This document shows positions 53,898 through 63,187 of a stretch of DNA of 64,000 bases, in pieces. This DNA is from Verminephrobacter eiseniae EF01-2 (lineage in GTDB: Bacteria; Pseudomonadota; Gammaproteobacteria; Burkholderiales; Burkholderiaceae_C). Under the pieces are notes generated by a model. That model made no database searches. It was not told where the DNA came from and was given only the letters and a program-made list of their open reading frames with translations. A program made the position numbers and the translations under genes. The first letter of the stretch is position 1. Every line of letters starts with the position of its first letter. The DNA lies in the NCBI RefSeq assembly GCF_000015565.1, contig NC_008786.1:5258501-5322500 (forward strand). Direction: 5' to 3'.

Positions 53898-56468
53898 TTA
53901 GTCGTAGTTGCTGAAACGGCTGGGCGTCGTCATCTGCTCGCGCAGGTTCCGGTAGCCCGGCACATTTTGCTTGAAGCTGTCCAGCGGGCTTGCGCCCAGG
54001 CTCAGCCGCGACAGGCCCAGGAATTCGATCTGGAACAGCAATCGGGCGTTGGCGCTGGTCAGGCCGCTTTGCAGGCGCTCGATCAGCACGCGGCCGATCC
54101 AGCAGCAGCCGTCGTATTCCAGGCCCGCCACGGTGTCCACCAGGCGGCGGTCATGCAGGCTGTAATTGAGCCGGCCGACGCTGTACCAGCGCCCGCCGCC
54201 CTGGCCCCGGCCCGGGCCCAGGTTCAGACCTTTGTCGCCCCACAGGTCATTGAGCGGCCATTGCCAGCCGACATCGATCTGCTCGCTGGTGCCGCGCTGC
54301 AGGCGGTAGGCGGCGCTGACGGTGCGGTAGCTGCCGGGGCTGTAGTGCGCGCCCAGCGTCGTGCGGATCGAGCGGCGGGTCTTGGGGTTGTACTGCACCG
54401 TGGAGTCCAGGCCCCAGCCGGGCGTCCAACTGATGCCCGCGCCCAGCAGCAGGTCGGACAGGCGCTCGCTGACCTGCGGGTCGCCGGGCAGGGTCACCTT
54501 TTGGTCGGAAAAACGCAGGCGCTGGGCAATGCCCAGGCGCGCAGCCTCGGCCCCGGTGTCCGGCGCCAGCAGGCGTGTGCTCAGGCCCAGCGTGAGCAGA
54601 TGGTTGTCGGCCAGGCGGTCGTTGCCCCCGAAAGCGTTTTCGGTGTAGACCGTGGCGAAGTTGAAATCGTTGGCCGCCGTGTCATACACCGGCAACCGGC
54701 TCTGGTCGCGGTAGGGCGTGTAGGTGTAGAAGGCCCGGGGCTCGAGCGTCTGCAGGAAGTTGCGGCCCAGGTAGGCGGCGCCGCGCTCGAACACCAGACC
54801 GCTGTCCAGGCTGAACGTGGGCAGCGCGCGGCTGGCCGAGCGCGCGCCATCGACCAGCGGCGCGTCGAACTGGTAGCGCGTGGCATGCCACTGCAGCCGG
54901 GGCGTGATGAAGCCCTGCGGCGCCAGGAATGGCCGGCTGATCTGCGCGAGCGCATAGCTGCGGTTGGCGTTGGGCTGGCCGGTGAGCGCGCGCGCGGCCT
55001 CGAAGCGCGTGGCGTCGAGCTCCAGGCTGGCGTCCAGGCCGCCGCCCAGCCGGGTCGGCGCATAGCGCCATTGCAACTGCGGCATGCGGTCGTATGGCGG
55101 CACGATGGGCGCCGTCACGTCTTGCAGCGTCTGCCACTGGAGCGTGCGCAGCGTGGCCGACATGTCATTGCGCGCCCATGACAGCACGGCGTCGGCCGGC
55201 AGCAGGCGCTGGCGCAGCGATGTGGCGACCCGGCTGAAGTCGCGCCAGTAGTTGTCATCGCTGACCCGGTAGAGGCCCAGGCTCAGGCCCAGCGCGCCGA
55301 TGCCGGTGTCCCAACGGCCCTGGTGCTGGCCCGACAAGCTCCAGCGCGAGCGCTGGCGCAGCCGGTCGTAGGGCATCAGGTCGGTGTTGATCTGCCCATG
55401 GTAGCTCGGCTCCAGATAGCGCCATTCGAGGCCCAGGCTGGCGCCGCGTTCGGTCATCAGCGCCGCATTCAGCGTGGCATCGCGGTTGGGCGCGATGTTC
55501 CAGTAGTAGGGCTGCGAATAGCTCAGGCCATCGCGGCGGTCGAGCCCGACGGTGGGCGGCAGCAGGCCGGACTTGCGCTGGTCCGATAACGGAAAGCTGA
55601 TGTGGGGAATGGGCAGCAAGGGCCAGCCCTTGAACTCCAGCACCGCATCGTCTGCGCTGCCGACTTGCTGCGCTTCGTCGATATGCAAGGTGGCGGCGCG
55701 CAGCAGCCAGTCGGGCTGCGAGGCCAGGTCACGGCGCTCGCAGGTCGTATAGGTCGCGTTGTGCACCACCGACCGATCGCGGTCGAGAAAGTCGACCCGC
55801 GTGGCCGTCCCATGCGCCTGCGTGGCCAGAAAACGGTAGCGCACATCGTCGAAGAACCCCTGGAAAGTCTCCACCTGCAACTGCAGCGTCTGGCCCTCGT
55901 ACAGATTGCCGGCGCGGTTCAGGCGCACCCGGCCCCGGGCCCGGGCCAGATCTTCGGGCCGGCGGTAGTCCAACTGGTCGGCGCGGATCACGGTATCGCC
56001 ACGGCGCAGCGCGGCATCGCCTTCGACGAGCGTGTGCAGATCGGTCTGGCCGCTGATGCGATCGCCCTGGACGAAAACCGGCAGTTGGGGCTGCAGCGCC
56101 TGCGGGATTTTCTCTTGCAACCGGGGCGTGGTGCGCAGGTCGGGCGGGACTGGCGCGGTGGATGGGGTGGATGGGGTAAGCGGGGCGGGCGGCGCCGGTT
56201 CCTGTGCCGGCGCACCGGGCGGCACGACGCAGCAGGCCAGCGCCAGCGCGCAGGCTCGCGCACGGGCCTGTGCAAGGCGCACCAGGGGCTGCACGGACAG
56301 GGGCTTGCAGCGTGGCGCGGGGAGCGGCAAAGGAAAGGACACGAAGGCAGCGACGGGAAAAGCAACGCCCCATGGCAGCACCCCATGGCGTCGAGAGCGC
56401 CGAGATCGCCGGGAGCGTGAAAAGCGCCGGGAGCGCCGGGGACTGGTTTGTAAAATCGGATTATCCAT
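53898..56468 (-). CDS. lptD: LPS-assembly outer-membrane protein LptD
   Basis: This long protein has a periplasmic OstA domain (VFVQGDRISGQTDLHTLVEGDA, then RADQLDYRRPEDLARARGRV) and a large beta-barrel with CERRDLASQPDWLLRA and the C-terminal YDGCCWIGRVLI cysteines used for its disulfides. It inserts LPS in the outer leaflet with LptE. The frame opens at 56468, giving 856 residues, but the first 58 are Arg/Ser-rich and repeat-derived. GTG at 56294, just before LVRLAQARARACALALACCV, is the more likely start since a signal peptide follows directly. Confidence 0.92.
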   Translation of the reverse strand: MDNPILQTSPRRSRRFSRSRRSRRSRRHGVLPWGVAFPVAAFVSFPLPLPAPRCKPLSVQPLVRLAQARARACALALACCVVPPGAPAQEPAPPAPLTPSTPSTAPVPPDLRTTPRLQEKIPQALQPQLPVFVQGDRISGQTDLHTLVEGDAALRRGDTVIRADQLDYRRPEDLARARGRVRLNRAGNLYEGQTLQLQVETFQGFFDDVRYRFLATQAHGTATRVDFLDRDRSVVHNATYTTCERRDLASQPDWLLRAATLHIDEAQQVGSADDAVLEFKGWPLLPIPHISFPLSDQRKSGLLPPTVGLDRRDGLSYSQPYYWNIAPNRDATLNAALMTERGASLGLEWRYLEPSYHGQINTDLMPYDRLRQRSRWSLSGQHQGRWDTGIGALGLSLGLYRVSDDNYWRDFSRVATSLRQRLLPADAVLSWARNDMSATLRTLQWQTLQDVTAPIVPPYDRMPQLQWRYAPTRLGGGLDASLELDATRFEAARALTGQPNANRSYALAQISRPFLAPQGFITPRLQWHATRYQFDAPLVDGARSASRALPTFSLDSGLVFERGAAYLGRNFLQTLEPRAFYTYTPYRDQSRLPVYDTAANDFNFATVYTENAFGGNDRLADNHLLTLGLSTRLLAPDTGAEAARLGIAQRLRFSDQKVTLPGDPQVSERLSDLLLGAGISWTPGWGLDSTVQYNPKTRRSIRTTLGAHYSPGSYRTVSAAYRLQRGTSEQIDVGWQWPLNDLWGDKGLNLGPGRGQGGGRWYSVGRLNYSLHDRRLVDTVAGLEYDGCCWIGRVLIERLQSGLTSANARLLFQIEFLGLSRLSLGASPLDSFKQNVPGYRNLREQMTTPSRFSNYD
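56392..56442 (-). repeat. 9-bp degenerate tandem repeat upstream of lptD
   Basis: Five units of type CGGGAGCGC lie between the likely lptD start and the amgK start. Confidence 0.7.
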
Positions 56469-57660
56469 GAGCCACCCCCCCGCCCCCCCATCTCCCCCCG
56501 CCTCCTGCGGCCCGACCACGGACGCGGCGCTGGCCACCTCCTCGGCACCGTCGACCTCATCGTCGGCTGCACCGCCGACCCCGCCGGTCACCTGGCCCGA
56601 TCCCGCCCGCAAGGCCGCCTTCGAGACCTGGCTGGCCCGCCAGACCGCCCCCTGGCAATTGCTGCCCGCCACGCTGCGCCCGGCCTCGGTCGATGCCAGT
56701 TTCCGGCGCTATCTGCGCATCGACAGCGCCACCGGCGCCAGCCGCATCGTGATGGATGCGCCCCCGGACAAGGAGAACTGCCAGCCCTTCGTGCAGGTGC
56801 AGGGCCTGATGGCGGCGGCGGGCCTGAACGTGCCGCAGATACTGGACTGGGACGCGCCCGGCGGCTTCATGCTGCTGTCCGACCTGGGGCCGCAGACCTT
56901 GATCGAACGACTGCACCCTGACCACCCCCAGGCGGCCTGCGACTGGTACCGCCAGGCCAGCGATGTGCTGCTGGCCTGGCAACAGTCCTCCCGGCCGGAT
57001 GTGCTGCCGGCCTACGACCACACCTTGCTGCGCCGCGAACTGGCGCTGTTTCCCGACTGGTACCTGGCCCGGCACCGCGCGGTGACGCTCGACGCACAGC
57101 AACGGCAAACGCTGGCCAGCGCCTTCGACGCCATCGTGGCCGACAACCTGGCCGCCCCCCGGGTCTATGTCCACCGCGACTTCATGACGCGCAACCTGAT
57201 GCCCCCCACGGCCGGCACGGGCGAGCAGCGGCTGGGCGTGCTGGACTTTCAGGACGCCGTCTACGGCCCCATCACCTACGACATTGCCAGCCTGCTGCGC
57301 GACGCCTTCATCAGTTGGGAGGAGGAGTTCGTCATCGACATCACCGTGCGTTACTGGGAGAAGGCGCGCAAAGCCGGCCTGCTGGGCGCGCGCAGCGCCA
57401 GCGGCTGGGGCGAGGACTTTGGCGCGTTCTACCGCAGCGTCGAATGGATGGGCCTGCAGCGCCACCTGAAGATCGCCGGCATCTTCGCCCGCCTGACCCT
57501 GCGCGACGGCAAGCCCCGCTACCTGGCCGATACGCCGCGCTTCATCGGCTACATCCGCGCCAGCGCCCACCGCTACCGGCAGCTCGGGCCGCTGCTGAAG
57601 ATGCTCGACCAGATCGAAGGCACGGAGCCGGTCACGGGCCTGGCGTATGGCCGGGTATAG
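56467..57660 (+). CDS. amgK: Aminoglycoside phosphotransferase-family sugar kinase AmgK
   Basis: The 397-residue kinase has an Ala/Pro/Ser-rich first 45 residues, then ATLRPASVDASFRRYLRI, the Brenner-type motif VYVHRDFMTRNLM (catalytic Asp) near residue 237 and VLDFQDAVYGPITYDIASLL (metal-binding Asp). AmgK phosphorylates N-acetylmuramic acid/GlcNAc at the anomeric position in cell-wall recycling. The usual partner murU is not adjacent; rsmE follows. It is divergent from lptD, the normal arrangement. The first ATG shares CATG with the widest lptD frame. Confidence 0.85.
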   Translation: MSHPPAPPSPPASCGPTTDAALATSSAPSTSSSAAPPTPPVTWPDPARKAAFETWLARQTAPWQLLPATLRPASVDASFRRYLRIDSATGASRIVMDAPPDKENCQPFVQVQGLMAAAGLNVPQILDWDAPGGFMLLSDLGPQTLIERLHPDHPQAACDWYRQASDVLLAWQQSSRPDVLPAYDHTLLRRELALFPDWYLARHRAVTLDAQQRQTLASAFDAIVADNLAAPRVYVHRDFMTRNLMPPTAGTGEQRLGVLDFQDAVYGPITYDIASLLRDAFISWEEEFVIDITVRYWEKARKAGLLGARSASGWGEDFGAFYRSVEWMGLQRHLKIAGIFARLTLRDGKPRYLADTPRFIGYIRASAHRYRQLGPLLKMLDQIEGTEPVTGLAYGRV

Positions 57661-57735
57661 CGCTGGCACGATGCGGCATCGCATCGGCCACCGGCGCATG
57701 TCCGGTACTGCGCAGGAAGCGGCGCATGGCTTGGC

Positions 57736-58557
57736 ATGACCCCGATGCCGCGCTTTCACTGCCCCAGTCCATTGGCCACGGGCGCCGAGCTCGACCTGCC
57801 GGCCCGCGTGGCGCGCCATGTGCAGGTGCTGCGCTTGCAGCCGGGCGACGGCATCACGCTGTTCCATGGCGGCCAGGGCGGCGAGTTTGACGCCACCGTG
57901 CTGCGCATGGGCCGCAGCGACGTGCGCGTGCAACTGGGTGCCCACCACCGCATCGAGCGCGAAGCCCCCCGGGCCGTGCACCTGCTCGCCGGCATCATGG
58001 CCAACGAGCGCATGGACTGGCTGGTGGAAAAAGCCACCGAACTGGGCGCCGCCAGCATCACGCCGCTGCTGACCGAGCGCAGCGTGCTCAAGCTCAGGGG
58101 CGAGCGCGCCGACAAGAAAATCGCCCACTGGCAGGCCGTGGCCGTGGCCGCCTGCGAGCAATGCGGGCGCAACCGCGTGCCCCCGGTGCACCCGGCCACG
58201 GCCCTGGCGCACTGGGTGCGCGCCCAGGCGGCGGCCTGCGTCCAGCAAACTGCGCTGCGCCTGCTGCTGGCGCCAGGCCCCGGCGCCGCACCGCTGCACA
58301 GCGCTGCGGCGGCCGATCGCGGCCTGCGGCCTGCGGCCGATCGCGACGAACGCCCCCTGTACATCCTCTCAGGCGCCGAAGGCGGTCTGAGCAGCGCCGA
58401 GCAAGACCTGGCCCGGCAGCACGGTTTTACCCCCGTCACGCTAGGCCCGCGCGTGCTGCGCGCCGAAACCGCAGCGCTGGCGGCGCTGGCGGCCCTCACG
58501 CTGGCCAGCCTCAGCCCTTCAATGCCAGCGTGGAAATGCCCGGAACCGCCGCAATGA
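57736..58557 (+). CDS. rsmE: 16S rRNA (uracil(1498)-N3)-methyltransferase
   Basis: RsmE is a SPOUT methyltransferase acting on U1498. The 273-residue protein has the N-terminal PUA-like domain (RHVQVLRLQPGDGITLFHGGQGG), ANERMDWLVEKATELGAASITPLLTERSV and the knot motif YILSGAEGGLSSAEQD...LGPRVLRAETAALAAL. The knot normally ends near residue 255. The last residues overlap the convergent TRAP gene by 47 bases. Starts at 57736 or 57745. Confidence 0.93.
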   Translation: MTPMPRFHCPSPLATGAELDLPARVARHVQVLRLQPGDGITLFHGGQGGEFDATVLRMGRSDVRVQLGAHHRIEREAPRAVHLLAGIMANERMDWLVEKATELGAASITPLLTERSVLKLRGERADKKIAHWQAVAVAACEQCGRNRVPPVHPATALAHWVRAQAAACVQQTALRLLLAPGPGAAPLHSAAAADRGLRPAADRDERPLYILSGAEGGLSSAEQDLARQHGFTPVTLGPRVLRAETAALAALAALTLASLSPSMPAWKCPEPPQ

Positions 58558-60469
58558 CCACGACCCCGGCCAGCAAGGCCAGCAGGTAAGGCCAAATCGA
58601 GCGCAAGGCTTCATCCGGCTTGACCTCGCCGATACGGCAGGCAATATAGAACCCGACCCCTATCGGGGGCATCATCAGCCCGACGTTCATCGCGCAGACG
58701 ATCACCATCGAGTAGTGGACATCATGGATGCCGAGCTTTCTGGCCATCGGATACATGATGGGCGCCAGCAGCAGCACGGCCGGCAGACCTTCGAGCAAAC
58801 AGCCCAGCACCAAAAAGAGCACCATGGTGAGCGCCAGGAACGCCATCTGGCCGCCAGGAATGGCCGTCATCCAGGGGGACAACTGCTGGACGATGCCGCT
58901 TTGGGTAATCGTCCAGGACAGCGCCGAAGCGGCGCCCAGGATCAGCAAGATGGCGCCGGACAGTGCGACTGTCTCGACCAGCATCGCGTAGAACCTGCGC
59001 GCGCCAATGCCGCCGTACATCACCTGCCCCGTCAGCAGCGCGTACAGCACGGCGATGGTCGAGACCTCGGTCGCAGTGGCCACTCCGCCGCCGACCGCGC
59101 TGCGGATCAGAAACGGCAGCAGCAGCGCCGGCGCCGCCACCAGCAGGCTCTGCCCGATCACCTTCGGCGACGCCCGGCGCCGGTGCGGCGCCCGCTCGTT
59201 TCTGGCCTTCCAGCGTGCCAGCGCCATCAGGGAAAGCAGCAGCACCAGCGCCACCACGAAGCCGCTCTGGAACAGCCCGGCAATCGACACCCCGGCCACG
59301 GAACCGAGCACGATCAGCACAATGCTCGGCGGCACCGTGTCGGCCATGGCTGCGCCTGTGGCCAGCAAGGCCACCATCTCGCCGGGCTTGTTCCCGCGGC
59401 GCTTCATCTCGGGAAACAGCGCTGGCGCGACGGTGGCCATGTCCGAGACCTTGGAGCCGGAGATGCCGGAGACGATGAACAGCGAGCCCAGCAGGACATA
59501 CGACATCCCGGCCTTCAGATGCCCGATCAGTGCCCCCAGGAACTCCACGATGGCCTTGCCCATGCCGGTGGCGTCGAGAATGCAGCCGAGCAGCACGAAG
59601 ATCGGCACCGACACCAGGATCAGGCTGGACATGCCCTCGTCCATGCGGCCGACCACGATCAGCAACGGCACCTGCGTCGTGAATGCCAGTTGGCCGATGG
59701 CGCCCAGGCCAAAGCAAAAGGCGATGGGCACCCCGGCCAGCAGGCACAAGAGCACCACCCCCACCAGGAAGATCAGCATGCTCCAGTTGCCGAGAGCGGC
59801 CAGCGCCGGGCGCGCCCCGTACAAAGCGGCCACCACGGCGATGACCACGGCAGCGGTTCCCAGCAGCACCTTGGCGGGGACGGTGCGCACCGCGTAGGCC
59901 AACACGATCAGCAGCATGGCGGCAAAACCGAAGGGAATGGCCGCCACCCGGAATGTGTTGGGCAGATCCAGCGCCGGCGTCCGGATGAGCCACTCTTGCT
60001 GTGCGTATTCGCATGCCGACGGCAGCAAGACGATCAGAAAAGCCAGCATCGCACACAGCGCGAACGCGCGCACCGTGGCGTGCACGGTGCCAGAGAGTTG
60101 GTCGACGAACAGGCCCAGGCGCAGGTGCTCGTTGCGGTGCATGGCCAGTGCCGTTCCCATCATGCACAGCCAGATGAACGACATCGAGACGATCTCGTCG
60201 ATCCAGACAATCGGGCTGGAGAACAGATAACGGGACAGGACGGCGGTCAAAAGCAGGGCCATGATGACCAGCATCAGCCCCGCAGAGGCCCACTCCAGAG
60301 GGACTATCAGCCAGGGCAGCGCGCGCGGGTGGCCGGCGCGGTCGGGCGGGCCGATGGGCAAGGAGGCGTCTGACGGCGCAGCGGAACTGCCGCCTGACGG
60401 TGCAGGGGAGCCGCCTGACGGTGCAATGGAACTGCCGCCTGACGGCGCGGGGGAACGGCCTGTCGACAT
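58511..60469 (-). CDS. TRAP transporter fused small and large membrane subunits (DctQM)
   Basis: This is a 652-residue fusion. A DctQ-like part with four spans (about residues 50-210, with SMSFIWLCMMGTALAMHRNEHLRLG) is joined to a DctM part of about twelve spans (PIFVLLGCILDATGMGKAIVEF, then LLATGAAMADTVPPSIVLIVLGSVAG and MNVGLMMPPIGVGFYIACRI). It imports organic acids with sodium or proton symport, using the binding protein encoded 28 bases upstream. The first 40 residues are a Ser/Ala/Pro/Gly repeat (SGGSxAPSGG type). Confidence 0.92.
   Translation of the reverse strand: MSTGRSPAPSGGSSIAPSGGSPAPSGGSSAAPSDASLPIGPPDRAGHPRALPWLIVPLEWASAGLMLVIMALLLTAVLSRYLFSSPIVWIDEIVSMSFIWLCMMGTALAMHRNEHLRLGLFVDQLSGTVHATVRAFALCAMLAFLIVLLPSACEYAQQEWLIRTPALDLPNTFRVAAIPFGFAAMLLIVLAYAVRTVPAKVLLGTAAVVIAVVAALYGARPALAALGNWSMLIFLVGVVLLCLLAGVPIAFCFGLGAIGQLAFTTQVPLLIVVGRMDEGMSSLILVSVPIFVLLGCILDATGMGKAIVEFLGALIGHLKAGMSYVLLGSLFIVSGISGSKVSDMATVAPALFPEMKRRGNKPGEMVALLATGAAMADTVPPSIVLIVLGSVAGVSIAGLFQSGFVVALVLLLSLMALARWKARNERAPHRRRASPKVIGQSLLVAAPALLLPFLIRSAVGGGVATATEVSTIAVLYALLTGQVMYGGIGARRFYAMLVETVALSGAILLILGAASALSWTITQSGIVQQLSPWMTAIPGGQMAFLALTMVLFLVLGCLLEGLPAVLLLAPIMYPMARKLGIHDVHYSMVIVCAMNVGLMMPPIGVGFYIACRIGEVKPDEALRSIWPYLLALLAGVVVIAAVPGISTLALKG
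60365..60460 (-). repeat. 21/24-bp alternating tandem repeat at the 5' end of dctQM
   Basis: Units start with CCGCCTGACGG and alternate in spacing between 21 and 24 bases, so the superperiod is 45 bases. Frame is kept. Confidence 0.75.
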
Positions 60470-60497
60470 GGTGCGGTCTTGCTTTCCCCCGGCCCTG

Positions 60498-61511
60498 TCA
60501 GGCCAGTTGGCCGCTGTGGCGCTCCAGAACGGCCCAGGCGTCGTGGCCAAACTTGGCTTTCCATTCGCCATAGAAACCGGCCTGGCGCAGACGGCTGCGG
60601 AAGCTGTCGGTCTTGACCATGTTGAAGACCATGCCCTTGTCGCTCAGGGATTTTTGCAGTCTCGCGTTCAGCGCCGCGACATCGGCCCGCTGCTTGAGGG
60701 CCGCCCCATCGATGTGCCTGGCAAGCAGGGCCCGCAACTCGTCCGGCAGGCGCTCCCAGGCACGGCGGTTGGCCAGGAACCAGAAGCCATCCCACATGTG
60801 GTTGGTCATCGAGCAGTATTTCTGCACCTCGTAGAGCTTGGCGGTCTCGATGACCGCCAGCGGGTTCTCCTGCCCATCGACCACCTTGGTCTGCAAGGCC
60901 GAGTACACCTCGGCGAAGTTGATCGAGGCCGGGGACGAATCGAAGGCTTTGAACAGCGAAGTCCACATCGGCGAGACCGGCACCCGGATCTTGAAGCCCT
61001 TGAGGTCATCGGCGCTGTGGATGGGCTTGCCCGACGAGGTGATCTGGCGGAACCCGTTGTCCCAGATATGCTCCATCACCACCAGGCCAGACTTGCCGAT
61101 CTCCTTGCGGACATGGCCGCCAAGCTCGCCGTCCAGCGCCTTCCAGACGCTGTCGTAATCGGCAAAGATGAAACCCAGCCCGGTAATGGCCGCACCGGGC
61201 ACCAGGGTGGACAAAATCAGCCCCGACAAGGTGAAAAACTCGATGCCGCCGGCACGCAACTGGCTCAGCATATCGGTGTCGTTGCCCAACTGATTGGCCG
61301 GGAAGACTTGAATGTCGACGCGCCCCTTGCTTTCTGCCAGGACGGCCGCCGCCATCTCCTTGGCGCGCAGGTTCATCGGATGGGTCGCCGGCAGATTGTT
61401 CGCGTACTTGTATGTGAACTCGGCCTTTTGGGCGAAGGCGCGCTCGATGACGCCGGGTAGCGCTACGACAGCCGCTGTGCTGCGAAGAAGGGTGCGGCGC
61501 GCGATGGCCAT
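60498..61511 (-). CDS. TRAP transporter substrate-binding protein (DctP family)
   Basis: The 337-residue protein starts MAIARRTLLRSTAAVVALPGV, with a twin-arginine-like signal. The mature part has YANNLPATHPMNLRAKEMAAAV, IQVFPANQLGNDTDMLSQLRAG, the ligand-binding Arg in GFKIRVPVSPMW and the signature VDGQENPLAVIE. It lies upstream of the fused DctQM gene. The ligand is probably a carboxylic acid; the exact one is not readable. Confidence 0.92.
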   Translation of the reverse strand: MAIARRTLLRSTAAVVALPGVIERAFAQKAEFTYKYANNLPATHPMNLRAKEMAAAVLAESKGRVDIQVFPANQLGNDTDMLSQLRAGGIEFFTLSGLILSTLVPGAAITGLGFIFADYDSVWKALDGELGGHVRKEIGKSGLVVMEHIWDNGFRQITSSGKPIHSADDLKGFKIRVPVSPMWTSLFKAFDSSPASINFAEVYSALQTKVVDGQENPLAVIETAKLYEVQKYCSMTNHMWDGFWFLANRRAWERLPDELRALLARHIDGAALKQRADVAALNARLQKSLSDKGMVFNMVKTDSFRSRLRQAGFYGEWKAKFGHDAWAVLERHSGQLA

Positions 61512-61568
61512 GGTGCTCTCCTGGGGGGTGTTGGGGATGTGGGGGGTTACCGATTGTCGCGCAGGCGC

Positions 61569-62366
61569 TCAGCCGGGCGCGCCCATGCGCCGGCGCAGCG
61601 TGGGCAGGCCCACCCCGGCGGCATCGAACCCGCCATCGACGGCCAGCACCTGGCCATTGATGAAACTGGCCTCATCGCTGCACAGAAAGCCCACGGTCCG
61701 GGCCATCTCCTGAACCGTCCCGTAGCGCCCCAGCGGAATGGCGTCGTAGTAGTCGCTGCGCAGGGCAACGCTGTGCACCAGCTTGGCCATTTCGGTTTCC
61801 ACCGGCCCGGGGGCGATCGCGTTGACGCGCACCCCGACATTGCCAAGTTCCACGGCGTATTGCCGGGTCAAATGGATCAGCGCGGCCTTGCTGGTTCCAT
61901 AGGCCACGCGCAAGGTGCTGGCGCGCAGGCCGGAGATCGAGGCAATGTTCACGATGGCGCCGCCTTGGCCCTGCGCCATCAGCGCGCCAAAAGCCTGCGT
62001 GCACAGGAAAGCCCCGTCCAGGTTGGTGGCCATCACCGAGCGCCATTGGGCAAAGGAGATCTCTGCGCAGGGCTTGAAAATGGCCACCCCCGCGTTGTTG
62101 ACCAGGGCGTTGACCTGCCCGAAGCGGGCCATCACCTGCCCGGTGGCGCGTTGCACCTGCGCCGGGTCGGAGACATCGCAGTGGATGCCGATCAGCCCCT
62201 GTGCCGGGGCCATCTCTGCCAGCGCGCTGTCCAGCGTTGGCCCGTCGATGTCCAGCAGGGCGACCTGGTAGTGATGATGCAAAAACCATTCACCGATGGC
62301 GCGCCCGATGCCGCGAGCGCCTCCGGTGACCACAGCGACGCGGGGCTTGGATGGGATGTCGTTCAT
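61569..62366 (-). CDS. Short-chain dehydrogenase/reductase
   Basis: This 265-residue classical SDR has the NAD(P)-binding TGGARGIGRAIGE near residue 16, the NNAGVAIFKP motif near 90, the catalytic Ser in NIASISGLRAS, and YGTSKAAL (YxxxK) near 158. The Asp at the end of strand two (ALLDID) suggests NAD preference. It lies between the TRAP and Liv genes on the same strand, so it may act on a transported hydroxy- or keto-compound. ATG 62366 is chosen; the frame is open to 62396. Confidence 0.88.
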   Translation of the reverse strand: MNDIPSKPRVAVVTGGARGIGRAIGEWFLHHHYQVALLDIDGPTLDSALAEMAPAQGLIGIHCDVSDPAQVQRATGQVMARFGQVNALVNNAGVAIFKPCAEISFAQWRSVMATNLDGAFLCTQAFGALMAQGQGGAIVNIASISGLRASTLRVAYGTSKAALIHLTRQYAVELGNVGVRVNAIAPGPVETEMAKLVHSVALRSDYYDAIPLGRYGTVQEMARTVGFLCSDEASFINGQVLAVDGGFDAAGVGLPTLRRRMGAPG

Positions 62367-62453
62367 GAGGGGTTGACGGATGGGTGGATGAATCATGCAG
62401 ACGGGGAAAAACGGGCGCAGGCGGGCCGGCGTCGGTTGACGCGGCGCTTTGCA

Positions 62454-63185
62454 TCACACCCCCAGGTACTGCGCCAATCGTTCCGGCTGCGCCTGCAGTG
62501 CTGCCGAACTGCCCGCGAACACCACCTGGCCCTTGACCAGGATGATGTTGCGGTCGGTGATCTGCGTGACCTGTCTCCAGTTCTTGTCGACGATCACGCT
62601 GCTGATGCCGCTGGCCTTGATCAGGCTGCAGATGCGCCAGATCTCGTGGGCGATCAGCGGGGCCAGGCCCTCGGTGGCCTCGTCGAGGATGAGCACATCG
62701 GGGTTGGTCATCAGCGCGCGGCCTATGGTCAGCATTTGCTGCTCGCCGCCGCTGAGCTGCTGGCCGCCATGGCCCAGGCGCTGCGCCAGACGCGGGAAGG
62801 TTTGCAGCACGCGCTCACAGTTCCAGTCGCACTGGCCCCGTGTGCCGGCGCGGGCGGCCATTTGCAGGTTTTCGAGCACGCTGAGGTTGCCGAAGATGCC
62901 CCGGCCTTCGGGCACGTAGGCGATGCCCCGGCGCGCGATTTCATAGGTCGGCCGGCCGGTCATGTCGCGGCCTGCGATAAGCACGCTGCCCGAGCGCGGC
63001 CGGACCAGCCCCATCAGCGACTTGAGCAAGGTGCTTTTGCCCATGCCGTTGCGGCCCATCAGGCCAATGGTCTCGCCTGCGCCGACGCACAGGTCCACGC
63101 CATGCAGGATATGGCTGTTGCCGTAGAAGCTGTGGATGCCACGGGCCTCGATCCATGGCATGCCCTGGGGCTTGGTCTGGCTCAT
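62454..63185 (-). CDS. livF: Branched-chain amino acid-type ABC transporter ATPase LivF
   Basis: The 243-residue ATPase has Walker A GRNGMGKST near residue 44, signature LSGGEQQML near 145, Walker B VLILDEATEGLAPL and the LivF-type GIAYVPEGRGIFGNLSV. The Q-loop/switch His is replaced in VDKNWRQV, where the usual residue after the Walker B strand is His (VEQN-type in LivF), so this fits LivF. It starts two bases after livG. Confidence 0.9.
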   Translation of the reverse strand: MSQTKPQGMPWIEARGIHSFYGNSHILHGVDLCVGAGETIGLMGRNGMGKSTLLKSLMGLVRPRSGSVLIAGRDMTGRPTYEIARRGIAYVPEGRGIFGNLSVLENLQMAARAGTRGQCDWNCERVLQTFPRLAQRLGHGGQQLSGGEQQMLTIGRALMTNPDVLILDEATEGLAPLIAHEIWRICSLIKASGISSVIVDKNWRQVTQITDRNIILVKGQVVFAGSSAALQAQPERLAQYLGV

Positions 63186-63187
63186 CT

